Assembly: GCA_023247575.1 (NCBI GenBank)
Contig: JAHFGE010000063.1
Span: 1-8,328, forward strand
Length of the DNA stretch: 8,328 bases
From: Candidatus Omnitrophota bacterium
GTDB lineage: Bacteria; Omnitrophota; Gorgyraeia; Zapsychrales; Fredricksoniimonadaceae
Direction of reading: 5' to 3'
In this document: piece after piece, positions 1 through 6,235 of the stretch
Numbering within the stretch: the first letter of the stretch is position 1
Layout: each line of letters opens with the position of its first letter
Made by a program: the position numbers and the translations under genes
The notes under the pieces: generated by a model
What the model saw: only the letters and a program-made list of their open reading frames with translations
What the model was told of the DNA's origin: nothing
The model's database searches: none

Positions 1-723
1 AGGTGCCAAAAACTGCATAGGGGCTGAATCTGAAGCAGTAGCTGCGATAATGGTCGTATATTCCATGGCTTGATATTTACGTAATTTTTCATAAATCCCT
101 ACCACCGTTGAGCGTTTTTGACCGACAGCGACATAAAAACAATAAACATCCTTACCCTTTTGATTAATGATGGTGTCAATGCCAAGGCTTGTTTTACCGG
201 TTTTACGGTCTCCGATAATAAGCTCACGCTGGCCGCGACCAATGGGCGTTAAAGCATCGATAACCTTGATTCCCGTTTGCAAAGGTTCATGCACATTTTT
301 ACGTTCGATAATACCAGGAGCCTTGACTTCAATTTGACGGAAATTTTGAGCGACAATGCTTCCTCTGCCATCAATAGCCGCTCCCAGGCCGTCCACGATA
401 CGGCCCAAGAGTGCATCACCCGCTGGAACAGAAGCAATTTTTCCGGTGCGTCTTACCTCATCCCCTTCTTTAATGGCACTGGCATCACCGAAAATGGCAA
501 TACCTACATTATCTTGCTCTAGGTTCAGAGCAATGCCACGAATACCATGTCTAAATTCAACCAATTCTCCGGCCATGACATTGTTAAGTCCATACACACG
601 CGCAATACCGTCTCCCACGTTTAAAACCGTTCCTATTTCGTAAGTCTGGATTTTATTCTCAAAACTGGCCAGCTCTTTTTTAAGAATCGTTGTGATTTCA
701 TCAGGATTCAAATGTTGTGCCAT
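1..723 (-). CDS. atpA: F1 ATP synthase alpha subunit, N-terminal part (runs off window)
   Basis: Alpha subunit of the F1 catalytic head, cytoplasmic side of the membrane, carrying the non-catalytic nucleotide sites. Reading from ATG at 723 the frame stays open to base 1, giving the first 241 residues of a protein normally about 500 long; the C-terminal half lies outside the window. Visible parts are the N-terminal helix that binds the delta subunit (residues 1-25), the beta-barrel domain (about 26-95, ending in VRRTGKIASVPAGDALLGR) and the start of the nucleotide-binding domain with the Walker A loop GDRKTGKT at 171-178, followed by SLGIDTIINQ. The loop has Lys at 174, where most family members have Gln (GDRQTGKT). 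AAGGCTAAGG just upstream is the ribosome-binding site. It follows atpH after 25 bases, presumably in the same transcript. The family assignment is certain. Confidence 0.97.
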   Translation of the reverse strand, partial: MAQHLNPDEITTILKKELASFENKIQTYEIGTVLNVGDGIARVYGLNNVMAGELVEFRHGIRGIALNLEQDNVGIAIFGDASAIKEGDEVRRTGKIASVPAGDALLGRIVDGLGAAIDGRGSIVAQNFRQIEVKAPGIIERKNVHEPLQTGIKVIDALTPIGRGQRELIIGDRKTGKTSLGIDTIINQKGKDVYCFYVAVGQKRSTVVGIYEKLRKYQAMEYTTIIAATASDSAPMQFLAP

Positions 724-748
724 ACCTTAGCCTTATCTATTTTTAGGT

Positions 749-1279
749 TTATGCTAAAACTTTTTGTCTAAATTCTTCTAATTGACTTTTGATACTGCTG
801 TCATACAAAATCCCTTGCACCAAAAACCGAAATCCTCCCAACAGTTCTTGTTTGAGGTGCGTATCCAATAAAATTTTCTTATGGTATCTTTGACCTAATC
901 TTTGCCGCATATTTTCCTTTTGGCTTTCCTCCAAATCAAAGGCGGTCTCTAAAAGAGCCCGTACTTGATTATGCTCCTCTAAACACAACTGATCAAAACT
1001 CTCAAAGATATTACCCAGAATATTCAGACGGTTTTTCAAATTAATAAATAGCAAGAATTTATAAAGGAGCGGAGGAATTCTGTTGTCAAATATATGCTTG
1101 AGGATACTGCTGCGCTCTTCGATAGAGAGTAAAGGATTATGAATAAAAATTCTGAACTCCTCTTTATTCTTTAAAATTTGACCCAATCCTTGGAAAGCAA
1201 CATGGATCGCCTCCAGAGCATTCTCCTGCTTGGCTAAATCAAATAAAGTTTGTGCATAACGACGGGCGATCTCTTTCAT
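749..1279 (-). CDS. atpH: F1 ATP synthase delta subunit (OSCP family)
   Basis: Delta subunit, the clamp that ties the F1 head to the peripheral b-subunit stalk. The 176 residues match the usual length of about 177. The N-terminal six-helix domain starts IARRYAQTLFDLAKQ, typical of OSCP/delta, followed by the FRIFIHNPLLSIEER segment. The C-terminal part carries the conserved signature ending in DSSIKSQLEEFRQKVLA (about 160-176), where the family has D-x-S-I-x-x-Q-L. The ATG at 1277-1279 overlaps the atpF stop codon in an ATGA arrangement (1276-1279), so translation is probably coupled to atpF. Nothing looks truncated or out of place. Confidence 0.95.
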   Translation of the reverse strand: MKEIARRYAQTLFDLAKQENALEAIHVAFQGLGQILKNKEEFRIFIHNPLLSIEERSSILKHIFDNRIPPLLYKFLLFINLKNRLNILGNIFESFDQLCLEEHNQVRALLETAFDLEESQKENMRQRLGQRYHKKILLDTHLKQELLGGFRFLVQGILYDSSIKSQLEEFRQKVLA

Positions 1280-1797
1280 AGCTGTTTGATAGCCTCTTCT
1301 ACCAATCGACGATTTTTATCCTGGTCCATGTTTTCTTTGATAATTTTTCCGGCTAAGGTAATAGCTGCCTCAGCGCTTTCCTGACGTAAGGTTTTTAAAA
1401 GTTTTTGTTTTTCCCCTTCGATTTGTTCATGAGCTATTTGAATCATCTCCCAAGCATTCTGATGGCTTTTAGTTTCGATATTCGCTGCTAAATCCCTGGC
1501 TGTTCTGCGCGACTGTTCGATGATCTGTATTCCTTGGGCCCTTGCCGTATTCAAAATTTTTTGCTTTTCCTCTTCAATATGGGCCAGTTGAACCTTCGCT
1601 TTATCCGCATTTTCTAAAGCATCGTGAATTTCTTTTTCTCTTTTTTGCAAATTTTCCATAATGGGCTTAAAAGCATATTTTTGCAGTATAAAAAGAAGGA
1701 TAAAGAATGTAACCCAGGTTAAAATGACCATTAAAGCATCTGGTGTCAAAATACCTGCCCCAGAAGACGTGGCGCTTGAACTAGGAAAGGTTTCCAT
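1276..1797 (-). CDS. atpF: F0 ATP synthase b subunit (peripheral stalk)
   Basis: Subunit b anchors the peripheral stalk in the membrane and holds F1 static. The 173-residue protein has a polar 16-residue leader, one transmembrane helix at about residues 22-40 (LMVILTWVTFFILLFILQ), the conserved KYAFKPIMENLQKRE segment right after it, then a long charged heptad-rich helix (about 50-155) expected to form the coiled coil, and a C-terminal delta-binding tail. Only one b gene is visible, so the stalk is probably a homodimer rather than b/b'. AGGAAA upstream of the ATG is a reasonable ribosome-binding site. It lies 20 bases after atpE and overlaps atpH by 4 bases. Length and layout are ordinary for the family. 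Confidence 0.95.
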   Translation of the reverse strand: METFPSSSATSSGAGILTPDALMVILTWVTFFILLFILQKYAFKPIMENLQKREKEIHDALENADKAKVQLAHIEEEKQKILNTARAQGIQIIEQSRRTARDLAANIETKSHQNAWEMIQIAHEQIEGEKQKLLKTLRQESAEAAITLAGKIIKENMDQDKNRRLVEEAIKQL

Positions 1798-1817
1798 AGA
1801 TGTTTCCTAAAAATTAA

Positions 1818-2057
1818 TTACTTCTGAAAAATAATAAAGAAGCTTAAAATAGCACACATCACAGCTAATCCTTCCACCAAAGCCATCCCTATAAACATTA
1901 CTGTCTGAATTTTACCCGTCTGTTCGGGCTGGCGAGCAATACCATTTAAAGCGGCAGCTACAATTTGTCCAATGCCAATACCTGCACCAACGGCAGATAA
2001 CCCCATACCAACAGCAACAAATAAATTAGCTAAATGTGAAATTTCTAAAGTTTGCAT
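1818..2057 (-). CDS. atpE: F0 ATP synthase c subunit (rotor ring)
   Basis: Proteolipid c subunit; many copies form the rotor ring that carries ions across the membrane. The 79 residues form a helical hairpin: helix 1 (about 9-38) with the glycine-rich GAGIGIG packing motif at 24-30, the polar loop ARQPE at 41-45, and helix 2 (about 50-77). The ion-binding carboxylate is Glu62 in MALVEGLAVM. Aligned from the RQP loop, the position that supplies the Na+-ligating Gln in Ilyobacter is Ile29 here, and the residue after the Glu is Gly63 instead of Ser, so the ring is inferred to be proton-coupled. AAAGGGA ahead of the ATG is a good ribosome-binding site. It is separated from atpB by an unusual repeat-filled 187 bp spacer. 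Confidence 0.97.
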   Translation of the reverse strand: MQTLEISHLANLFVAVGMGLSAVGAGIGIGQIVAAALNGIARQPEQTGKIQTVMFIGMALVEGLAVMCAILSFFIIFQK

Positions 2058-2105
2058 AATAGTAGTCCCTTTCTTTTAGTTGGTTAGTTGGTTTCAAACT
2101 AATCC

Positions 2106-2248
2106 TTCGATACTTCGACTTCGCTCAGTATGGTTCCAAATTAAATATGGTGAGCCTGTCGAACCATTGCACTCAGGATTAACCCTGCCTCGCACCGAGT
2201 GCCTTTATTAAACTGCTCGGCACGAGGTGAGCGAAGTCGAAGGGTTAA
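2106..2248. repeat. Nested palindromic repeat cluster in the atpE-atpB spacer
   Basis: Several inverted repeats are packed here. CTTCGACTTCGCTCA (2113-2127) is exactly complementary to TGAGCGAAGTCGAAG (2228-2242). Between them lie TGGTGAGCCTGTCGAACCA (2148-2166), itself bounded by TGGT/ACCA, and a stem CCTCG-CA-CCGAG (2188-2199) with CTCGG-CA-CGAGG (2216-2227). Outer arms TTAACCCT (2179-2186) and AGGGTTAA (2241-2248) enclose the latter, and the right arm contains the atpB stop codon. An 8-base tandem TTAGTTGG pair (2076-2091) lies beside the cluster. Motifs recur inside moeA, so this is a dispersed family and not a local terminator; no T-run follows the stems. Confidence 0.85.
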
Positions 2249-3018
2249 TGATCAGGATGATACATCTGACCTATAAAAAGCGCTGATAGAAGCACAAAAA
2301 TGTAGGCCTGCAAAAATACAATTAAAATTTCAAGTAGCGAGAAAAAAATAGCCAGAACGAGTGCAGGTAAAGCCCACAACCCAAATAAAATAATTAATCC
2401 TAATAAACATAAAATGACGATATGTCCGGCTAACATATTGGCAAAAAGACGAAGCATTAAGGTAACCGTTTTGATAAAAATCCCTAAAAATTCCAGAGGA
2501 ACAATCAAAATAAGAATTGGCCAGGGAACTCCGGATGGAACAATGGCTCTAAAAAAACCTTTCAGTCCTCGCTTTTGAAGAGTCATGACCGTCATAAGAT
2601 AAAATGTAATAAAAGCCAGTGGAAAGGTTACATTAATGTTGGAGGTAGCTGTTGCAAATAGAGGAATCTGGCCTAATAGATTAAGCCCTAATATAAAAAA
2701 GAATAAAGTACAAAAGAAAGGGGTAAACTGAACTCCGTCTTCTTGGCCCAAAAATGGAATGGTAATTTCATCACGAATAAACTGCACAAAAGCCTCCAAT
2801 AAATTAGTTATTCCTGTAGGAACGCGTTGGCCATGGCGATAAAATCCGCAAAAAAGAACAACCAGAATCAGGGCACAAAAAATAATCATCACCCCATGAA
2901 GACTTATAAATTCAGGCAAATGAATGACCGGTAAAAAAGGTAAATGCCACTCATGAGAGTCCAAAACATGGTGCAAAATATACGGCCCCAACTGAAAAGG
3001 ATGAGTTGTTTGGTACAT
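2245..3018 (-). CDS. atpB: F0 ATP synthase a subunit
   Basis: Stator a subunit, which forms the two ion half-channels next to the c ring. The protein has 257 residues, a normal length. The N-terminal part has VLDSHEWHLPF and then several membrane helices. The essential arginine that faces the c-ring carboxylate is Arg190 in LMLRLFANMLAGH, the family signature. The C-terminal helix pair contains LLEILIVFLQAYIFVLLSALFIG, in broken form residues 228-250, with the conserved Q-A-Y. The stop codon TAA (2245-2247) sits inside the arm of a palindromic repeat that abuts the 3' end. A sigma70-like promoter candidate lies 32-60 bases upstream, so this may be the first gene of the main ATP synthase transcript. 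The start at 3018 has only a weak ribosome-binding site (GAG). Confidence 0.97.
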   Translation of the reverse strand: MYQTTHPFQLGPYILHHVLDSHEWHLPFLPVIHLPEFISLHGVMIIFCALILVVLFCGFYRHGQRVPTGITNLLEAFVQFIRDEITIPFLGQEDGVQFTPFFCTLFFFILGLNLLGQIPLFATATSNINVTFPLAFITFYLMTVMTLQKRGLKGFFRAIVPSGVPWPILILIVPLEFLGIFIKTVTLMLRLFANMLAGHIVILCLLGLIILFGLWALPALVLAIFFSLLEILIVFLQAYIFVLLSALFIGQMYHPDH

Positions 3019-3049
3019 AATTCTCGAGCGAATTTATCCAAAGGGCTGT

Positions 3050-3078
3050 ATCATAGATAAAAACTTCTGCTGGTGCAA
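3050..3078 (-). promoter_or_regulatory. Sigma70-like promoter candidate ahead of atpB
   Basis: On the minus strand TTGCAC (3073-3078) and TATGAT (3050-3055) are separated by exactly 17 bases. The -10 matches five of six consensus positions, the -35 three of six. It lies wholly in the gap between the AtpZ-like gene and atpB, and would start transcription near 3043, leaving a leader of about 25 bases. This would let the ATP synthase genes be expressed independently of the heme and Moco genes upstream. Confidence 0.5.
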
Positions 3079-3088
3079 GGATAAAATT

Positions 3089-3247
3089 TTAATCCTTTCG
3101 CAAGCTTTTCCAAATTTCATAAACGATATAAACGATGCCCATCATAATACCGCTGAAGGCAAAAAAGTACCCCGTTTTTAAATGTTGGTCCAAAAAAAGA
3201 CCTACAAAAAAAAGAAAAGCGATTCCAAACGCAGCAAAATAATTCAT
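3089..3247 (-). CDS. Small AtpZ-like membrane protein of the ATP synthase cluster
   Basis: A 52-residue protein with two predicted membrane helices (about 3-18 and 27-46). The pattern F-x-G-L-F-L-D-Q at 14-21, followed by SGIMMGIVYIVYEIWKSLR, resembles the AtpZ/ATPase_gene1 family, whose members lie just upstream of atpB and have a G-x-x-x-D helix 1 and a G-x-x-x-G-x-Y helix 2. AtpZ/AtpI proteins are associated with c-ring assembly or Mg2+ transport; which applies here cannot be told. I chose ATG at 3247 because it overlaps the stop of the previous gene as ATGA (3244-3247); an in-frame TTG at 3271 would add eight residues. No classical AtpI is visible. Assignment rests on short motifs and position, so it is moderate. 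Confidence 0.6.
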   Translation of the reverse strand: MNYFAAFGIAFLFFVGLFLDQHLKTGYFFAFSGIMMGIVYIVYEIWKSLRKD

Positions 3248-3555
3248 AGGGACTTCAAATGGAGCAGGCAAAAAATCAAAACCAGCAAGGAAACAAGCAA
3301 AAGCATGCCCGACGGCATAAACTGATGGGTTTTCATCAACCTTAAAAGGAATGTCAACACCAAAAATCCTGACGCCCAGTTGAGAAAAATCCAGGCCCCC
3401 TTAGGGTTAATGGTCAATAGCCAAGCCCCTAGGAACATCATGAGGCCAAAGGCTATTCCCATCCCTAAAGAAACCATACTTCCCTTTTTAAACCCAAAGT
3501 ATCCACCTGCGATTAAAAACAAACCATAAGCTATCAAAATGATCTTATCGAACAT
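3244..3555 (-). CDS. TMEM14/UPF0136 family small membrane protein
   Basis: A 103-residue protein made almost wholly of four membrane helices (about 3-20, 27-48, 53-71, 81-100). The layout and motifs match the Tmemb_14 family: YGLFLIAGGYFGFKKGS at 10-26, SLGMGIAFGLMMFLGAWLL at 29-47, and R-x-x-x-T-x-x-F-M-P-S-G at 72-83 followed by a last hydrophobic helix. In animals TMEM14C is needed to move protoporphyrinogen IX across the inner mitochondrial membrane; plant relatives (FAX1) export fatty acids. Bacterial members are mostly uncharacterised. Here the gene directly follows ferrochelatase, which makes a porphyrin-related role an attractive but unproven inference. A strong ribosome-binding site GGGGAGGT (3559-3566) fixes the ATG at 3555. 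The end overlaps the AtpZ-like gene by 4 bases. Confidence 0.75.
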   Translation of the reverse strand: MFDKIILIAYGLFLIAGGYFGFKKGSMVSLGMGIAFGLMMFLGAWLLTINPKGAWIFLNWASGFLVLTFLLRLMKTHQFMPSGMLLLVSLLVLIFCLLHLKSL

Positions 3556-3558
3556 ACT

Positions 3559-3566
3559 ACCTCCCC
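3559..3566 (-). promoter_or_regulatory. Strong ribosome-binding site of the TMEM14-family gene
   Basis: The minus strand has GGGGAGGT three bases before the ATG at 3555, the best Shine-Dalgarno match in the window. It begins only five bases after the palindromic repeat at 3572-3657 ends, so pairing in the repeat could affect ribosome access. Confidence 0.7.
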
Positions 3567-3571
3567 ATGAT

Positions 3572-3657
3572 TGTCGTTCCCGTCCCGCCTTGGCGGGATA
3601 ATCGGGAACCTAGTTATTACAAGCCTGGATCCCCGATTAAGGCATTCGGGGATGACA
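3572..3657. repeat. 86-bp palindromic element between hemH and the TMEM14-family gene
   Basis: The element starts TGTC and ends GACA. One half holds the perfect palindrome TCCCGCCTTGGCGGGA (3583-3598) inside TTCCCG/CGGGAA arms; the other half is the hairpin ATCCCCGA/TCGGGGAT (3629-3636 and 3645-3652). It is the inverted copy of the 80-bp element in mobA (6636-6715). It provides the last residues and stop codon of hemH. Similar GGCGGG hairpins are widespread in bacterial genomes as dispersed repeats. Confidence 0.9.
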
Positions 3658-4635
3658 AAATGCCAATGAATTCTCCACGCAATCCGCCAGGGCCGAAATA
3701 AATCCCGGATGACACTCGATGGCCTTAACTGTACGAAAATCATTGATACCACATTCCTTGGCCAGTTGACGGTATTCGATATCGATTTCACAAAGGGTCT
3801 CAATATGGTCGTTGACAAAAGAAATGGGTACAACAATTATTTTTTTAACGCCACCAGCGGCTAAAGCCTTAATCATACTACCGGTGGACGGCTTCAGCCA
3901 GGCCATAGGCCCCACCGCACTTTGGTAACTCATACTCCAGTGATGTTGTCGTTGAAGGCTTCCTAAAATACGGCCAATGGATTGAGAGACTAAATAGGAA
4001 TACGGATCTCCCTCTTTAAGAAAGTAAAAGGGTGTTCCATGAGCGGAAAACAAAAGATAGAAATCATCCAGCTTTTCTGGAGGATTCGTAACAGCATGGA
4101 TACGATCAACGAAAGCTTGAATATAACCATCATCAAGATGATACGAGTAACTCTCCAAAAAGATTGCCTCTGGATAGGTTCTCTGAGCCTCTTTTTTAAG
4201 ATAAAAAATATTCGAGGCGGTGGTGGACAAAGAATAATGCGGATAAAGACTTAAAGGTAGAATATATTTCTTACGTTTATTTTTGATGGCGGCCATGGTA
4301 GTGGCTGGCAAAGGATCACTGTAATTAAAAGATAAAAAGACTTCTAAGGCCCTGCCGCGTTTTTTAAGCTCTGCATTTAAAGCATTGGCTTGTGCAAGAC
4401 AAGAAGCTAAAATTGGACTACCTCCCCCTATGAATTGATAGCGTTCTTTAACTTTTTCAAGGCGGGCACGAATCAAAACTTCGGCAAAAAGAAATTGAGC
4501 AAATGGAAAGCGAATAATCAGACGGTCATTGAACAACCGTCTTAAAAAAGGCTCTATCTCCTCTTGGGTTGCCGGCCCTCCCATGTTTAAAAGCGCCACA
4601 GCAACATCTTCATCCCGGATTATTTTTAAAGACAT
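3637..4635 (-). CDS. hemH: Ferrochelatase
   Basis: Inserts ferrous iron into a porphyrin, the metal-insertion step of heme synthesis. The 332-residue protein has the standard layout: VALLNMGGPATQEEI near the N-terminus, the FIGGGSPI segment at 68-75, ILPLSLYPHYSLSTTAS at 125-141, the signature FSAHGTP with the metal-binding His199, QSAVGPMAWLKPST at 238-251, and PISFVNDHIETLCEIDIEY with the catalytic Glu279. There is no C-terminal 2Fe-2S extension. Whether the substrate is protoporphyrin or coproporphyrin cannot be decided from motifs seen here. The last residues (from about Phe326, FCHPRMP) and the TAA stop are read from a palindromic repeat, so the original C-terminus has probably been replaced. 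It follows the hemA remnant after 23 bases; the ribosome-binding site is weak. Confidence 0.96.
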   Translation of the reverse strand: MSLKIIRDEDVAVALLNMGGPATQEEIEPFLRRLFNDRLIIRFPFAQFLFAEVLIRARLEKVKERYQFIGGGSPILASCLAQANALNAELKKRGRALEVFLSFNYSDPLPATTMAAIKNKRKKYILPLSLYPHYSLSTTASNIFYLKKEAQRTYPEAIFLESYSYHLDDGYIQAFVDRIHAVTNPPEKLDDFYLLFSAHGTPFYFLKEGDPYSYLVSQSIGRILGSLQRQHHWSMSYQSAVGPMAWLKPSTGSMIKALAAGGVKKIIVVPISFVNDHIETLCEIDIEYRQLAKECGINDFRTVKAIECHPGFISALADCVENSLAFCHPRMP

Positions 4636-4645
4636 AGTTAGGCTT

Positions 4646-4667
4646 GGAACGTAAATATCTACGTTCC
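4646..4667. repeat. Hairpin at the hemA remnant/hemH junction
   Basis: GGAACGTA (4646-4653) and TACGTTCC (4660-4667) form an 8-bp perfect stem with a 6-base loop. It spans the stop codon of the hemA remnant and lies 11 bases before the hemH start, where a ribosome-binding site is expected, so it could be a small palindromic insert or affect hemH translation. There is no T-run, so it is not a standard terminator. A second small stem, GACTTC/GAAGTC, sits at 4674-4688. Confidence 0.55.
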
Positions 4668-4850
4668 TTGGACGACTTCGAAGAAGTCAGAATCGCTTGA
4701 ATGTTGTAGTTTGTCCCACTTCTGGGCAAACTCCGCCATTTTTTGAGAGATGATGGTCTGCACTTGAACAATCGCTTCCTGGCGTTTTTTCATATTCTCT
4801 TGCACCACGCTATCTAAGGCGTCAATAGATTTTAAAACTACCCCAGGCAG
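4659..4850 (-). pseudogene. hemA: Out-of-frame C-terminal remnant of hemA
   Basis: This frame, offset from the upstream hemA frame, encodes 63 residues beginning LPGVVLKSIDALDSVVQENM and continuing KKRQEAIVQVQTIISQKMAE, which fit the LPGVxLYDIDDLxxVVxxN start and the long dimerisation helix of glutamyl-tRNA reductase. It has no start codon of its own at the junction; the codon just before it is TAA (4851-4853). To rejoin the frames, 3n+1 bases are needed after the AAC of PRN; with the usual seven residues IDPxVxE missing, that is about 22 bases. So the picture is a small deletion and not a simple one-base slip. The stop TAG at 4659-4661 lies in a hairpin that precedes hemH. Confidence 0.8.
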
Positions 4851-5698
4851 TTACGTGGCATGGAAATGTCCATAAGCATCAAAACTCGACCCTGGCGCAG
4901 TTTCATGATCCCAGCTACTTTTTCATCATCTAAAATATAGTGTGGAGCGCCCACAGCACAGAAAGCAACATCTACTTCCGTTAAAATCTCCTTAATATCC
5001 CAAAAGCTGGCCGCTATGCCGCCGTATTGTTGAGCAAGGGCTTCAGCCTTCTCGCCGGTACGATTCATCAAATAAATTTTTGCCACACCGCGCTTATGCA
5101 AAGTATCAAGGGCCAACTCTCCCATTTTGCCAGCCCCGATAACCAGCACGGATTTGTTCTGTAAGGTTCCTAAAATTTGCTGGGCCATTTCAATAGCAGC
5201 CCAGCTAATCGAGGATCCTCCGTAACTGATATCCGTTTCACCTTGGGCTTTCTTACCTGTGCGGATAGCGATTTGAGTTAAAATATTGAAGTATTTAGAC
5301 AACAAACCCAACTGACGAGACCGTTTCACCGCGGTTTTGACTTGTCCTAAAATCTGTTTTTCTCCTAGGATTAAAGAATCTAGTCCCGTCGCTACTTTTA
5401 AAAGATGCTCAACAGCTTCATTGTTCTCATAAGCGTATAGATATCCGTCAAAATCGTTGCCAAAAGAAGTCTTTTTGACTTTTGATATTAAATTCACCAC
5501 AAAGGCTTGGTCAATGGCCTTATCGGCTCTCTTTAAATAAACCTCAATGCGATTGCAGGTCGACAATACGAAAGCTTCGCTGACCAAAGGATGGTTTTTC
5601 AGCTCTAAAAGTAACAACTCCTGCTGCGTGGGATTCAAATAGAATTTTTCCCGAACTTCAATAGGCGCTGTTTTATGGCTTAAACCGATGACTAACAT
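4838..5698 (-). CDS. hemA: Glutamyl-tRNA reductase, truncated by frameshift
   Basis: NADPH-dependent reduction of glutamyl-tRNA to glutamate-1-semialdehyde, the first committed step of the C5 tetrapyrrole pathway. The open frame encodes 286 residues: the N-terminal catalytic domain MLVIGLSHKTAP with nucleophile Cys48 in STCNR, LGEKQILGQVKTA at about 111-123, and the NADPH-binding domain with VLVIGAGKMGELA at about 185-197. The frame reaches LMDISMPRN, where the family continues IDPxVxE-LPG, but reads CLG and a stop instead. The missing C-terminal dimerisation helices are still present in another frame (4659-4850). Full family members usually exceed 340-400 residues, so this copy is truncated. 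GAGGTGA is the ribosome-binding site. Either the gene is inactive, the shortened protein works, or the sequence contains an error. Confidence 0.93.
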   Translation of the reverse strand: MLVIGLSHKTAPIEVREKFYLNPTQQELLLLELKNHPLVSEAFVLSTCNRIEVYLKRADKAIDQAFVVNLISKVKKTSFGNDFDGYLYAYENNEAVEHLLKVATGLDSLILGEKQILGQVKTAVKRSRQLGLLSKYFNILTQIAIRTGKKAQGETDISYGGSSISWAAIEMAQQILGTLQNKSVLVIGAGKMGELALDTLHKRGVAKIYLMNRTGEKAEALAQQYGGIAASFWDIKEILTEVDVAFCAVGAPHYILDDEKVAGIMKLRQGRVLMLMDISMPRNCLG

Positions 5699-5785
5699 GG
5701 TTCGTCACCTCAAGAATGATCCTGTTCCTCACCATAGTCCCGAGTACCTAGAAAATAAAATCTTAAGGGACGAGGGACATGAGAA

Positions 5786-5797
5786 ATTATAATATCA
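5786..5797 (-). promoter_or_regulatory. Possible extended -10 element before hemA
   Basis: The minus strand reads TGATATTATAAT, which contains both an extended -10 (TGATATTAT) and a perfect TATAAT. It overlaps the stop codon of the DUF2231 gene and lies about 90 bases before hemA. No convincing -35 is seen at 16-18 bases, so AT-richness alone could explain it. Confidence 0.25.
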
Positions 5798-6235
5798 AAA
5801 ACTCTGAGAAACCGCTACTCCATATTCATACACCATTTTCCCGCCGTAATAGCTGGCCATGGTCACCGTTATGGATAGGACTATCAATAGGATAAGAAAG
5901 ATTGTTCTAAAAATTTTGGGAAACCGTTGTAGAAACCATACCAGTGGCAATGAACCTAAAGCCATCCACATGGTCAAAAGGCCAAAAGTTTTATGCTGAT
6001 TCAACACAGGATGATGTAAGTGAAGCCTGTCTTCTTCCCAAAGTCCGCTAAGCACAATGCCGGGTGTAATAATAGCCGCAAAGCAATAAATAATAAACGC
6101 GGCCTGGGACCAACGCTCTTTTTTTAATAGCCGGCTTAAAACCTCCAAACCTAAAGCTGTGATAAAAAGGGCGATAGGAAAATGGACGATTTTAGGATGT
6201 AAAGGAATTAGGATGTCGTATAGAAATTTTTCCAT
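5795..6235 (-). CDS. DUF2231-type four-helix membrane protein
   Basis: A 146-residue integral membrane protein with helices at about 15-34, 45-65, 83-103 and 110-129. The N-terminal LHPKIVHFPIALF at 12-24, the HKTFGLLTMW segment at 81-90 and the terminal GGKMVYEYGVAV at 131-142 match the DUF2231 family, whose function is unknown. Conserved histidines (His13, His18, His81) and the extra cluster HLHH at 72-75 could bind a metal or heme, but that is inference only. Its start overlaps the end of mobA by 28 bases and it is followed by hemA, so it sits between the Moco and heme genes, possibly linked to a membrane redox system. The start at 6235 is supported by the position of the conserved LHP motif; no strong ribosome-binding site is seen. 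Confidence 0.75.
   Translation of the reverse strand: MEKFLYDILIPLHPKIVHFPIALFITALGLEVLSRLLKKERWSQAAFIIYCFAAIITPGIVLSGLWEEDRLHLHHPVLNQHKTFGLLTMWMALGSLPLVWFLQRFPKIFRTIFLILLIVLSITVTMASYYGGKMVYEYGVAVSQSF

Noticed and set aside
1818..2057. Sodium-coupled c ring
   Set aside because: The Gln and Ser ligands of Na+-type rings are Ile29 and Gly63 here; Gln31 is two positions away from the ligand site.
2106..2248. Repeat cluster between atpE and atpB as a CRISPR array or rho-independent terminator
   Set aside because: There are no evenly spaced identical direct repeats with unique spacers, and no T-run follows any stem on either strand; the motifs recur inside moeA.
3248..3271. Upstream TTG start for the AtpZ-like protein
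   Set aside because: It would lie inside the TMEM14-family gene without a good ribosome-binding site, while the ATG at 3247 gives a standard ATGA overlap and keeps the whole conserved region.
3534..3836. A 100-codon minus-strand open frame across hemH and the palindromic element
   Set aside because: It overlaps hemH in another frame, has no family motifs and is partly made of repeat sequence.
4838..4861. Programmed ribosomal frameshift in hemA
   Set aside because: No slippery heptamer or stimulatory structure is evident at the junction, and a one-base shift would still leave out the conserved IDPxVxE residues; a deletion fits better.
5735..5777. Imperfect inverted GTCCC/GGGAC segments before hemA as a regulatory hairpin or small RNA
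   Set aside because: Pairing is short and interrupted, with no promoter-terminator pair; too weak to call.
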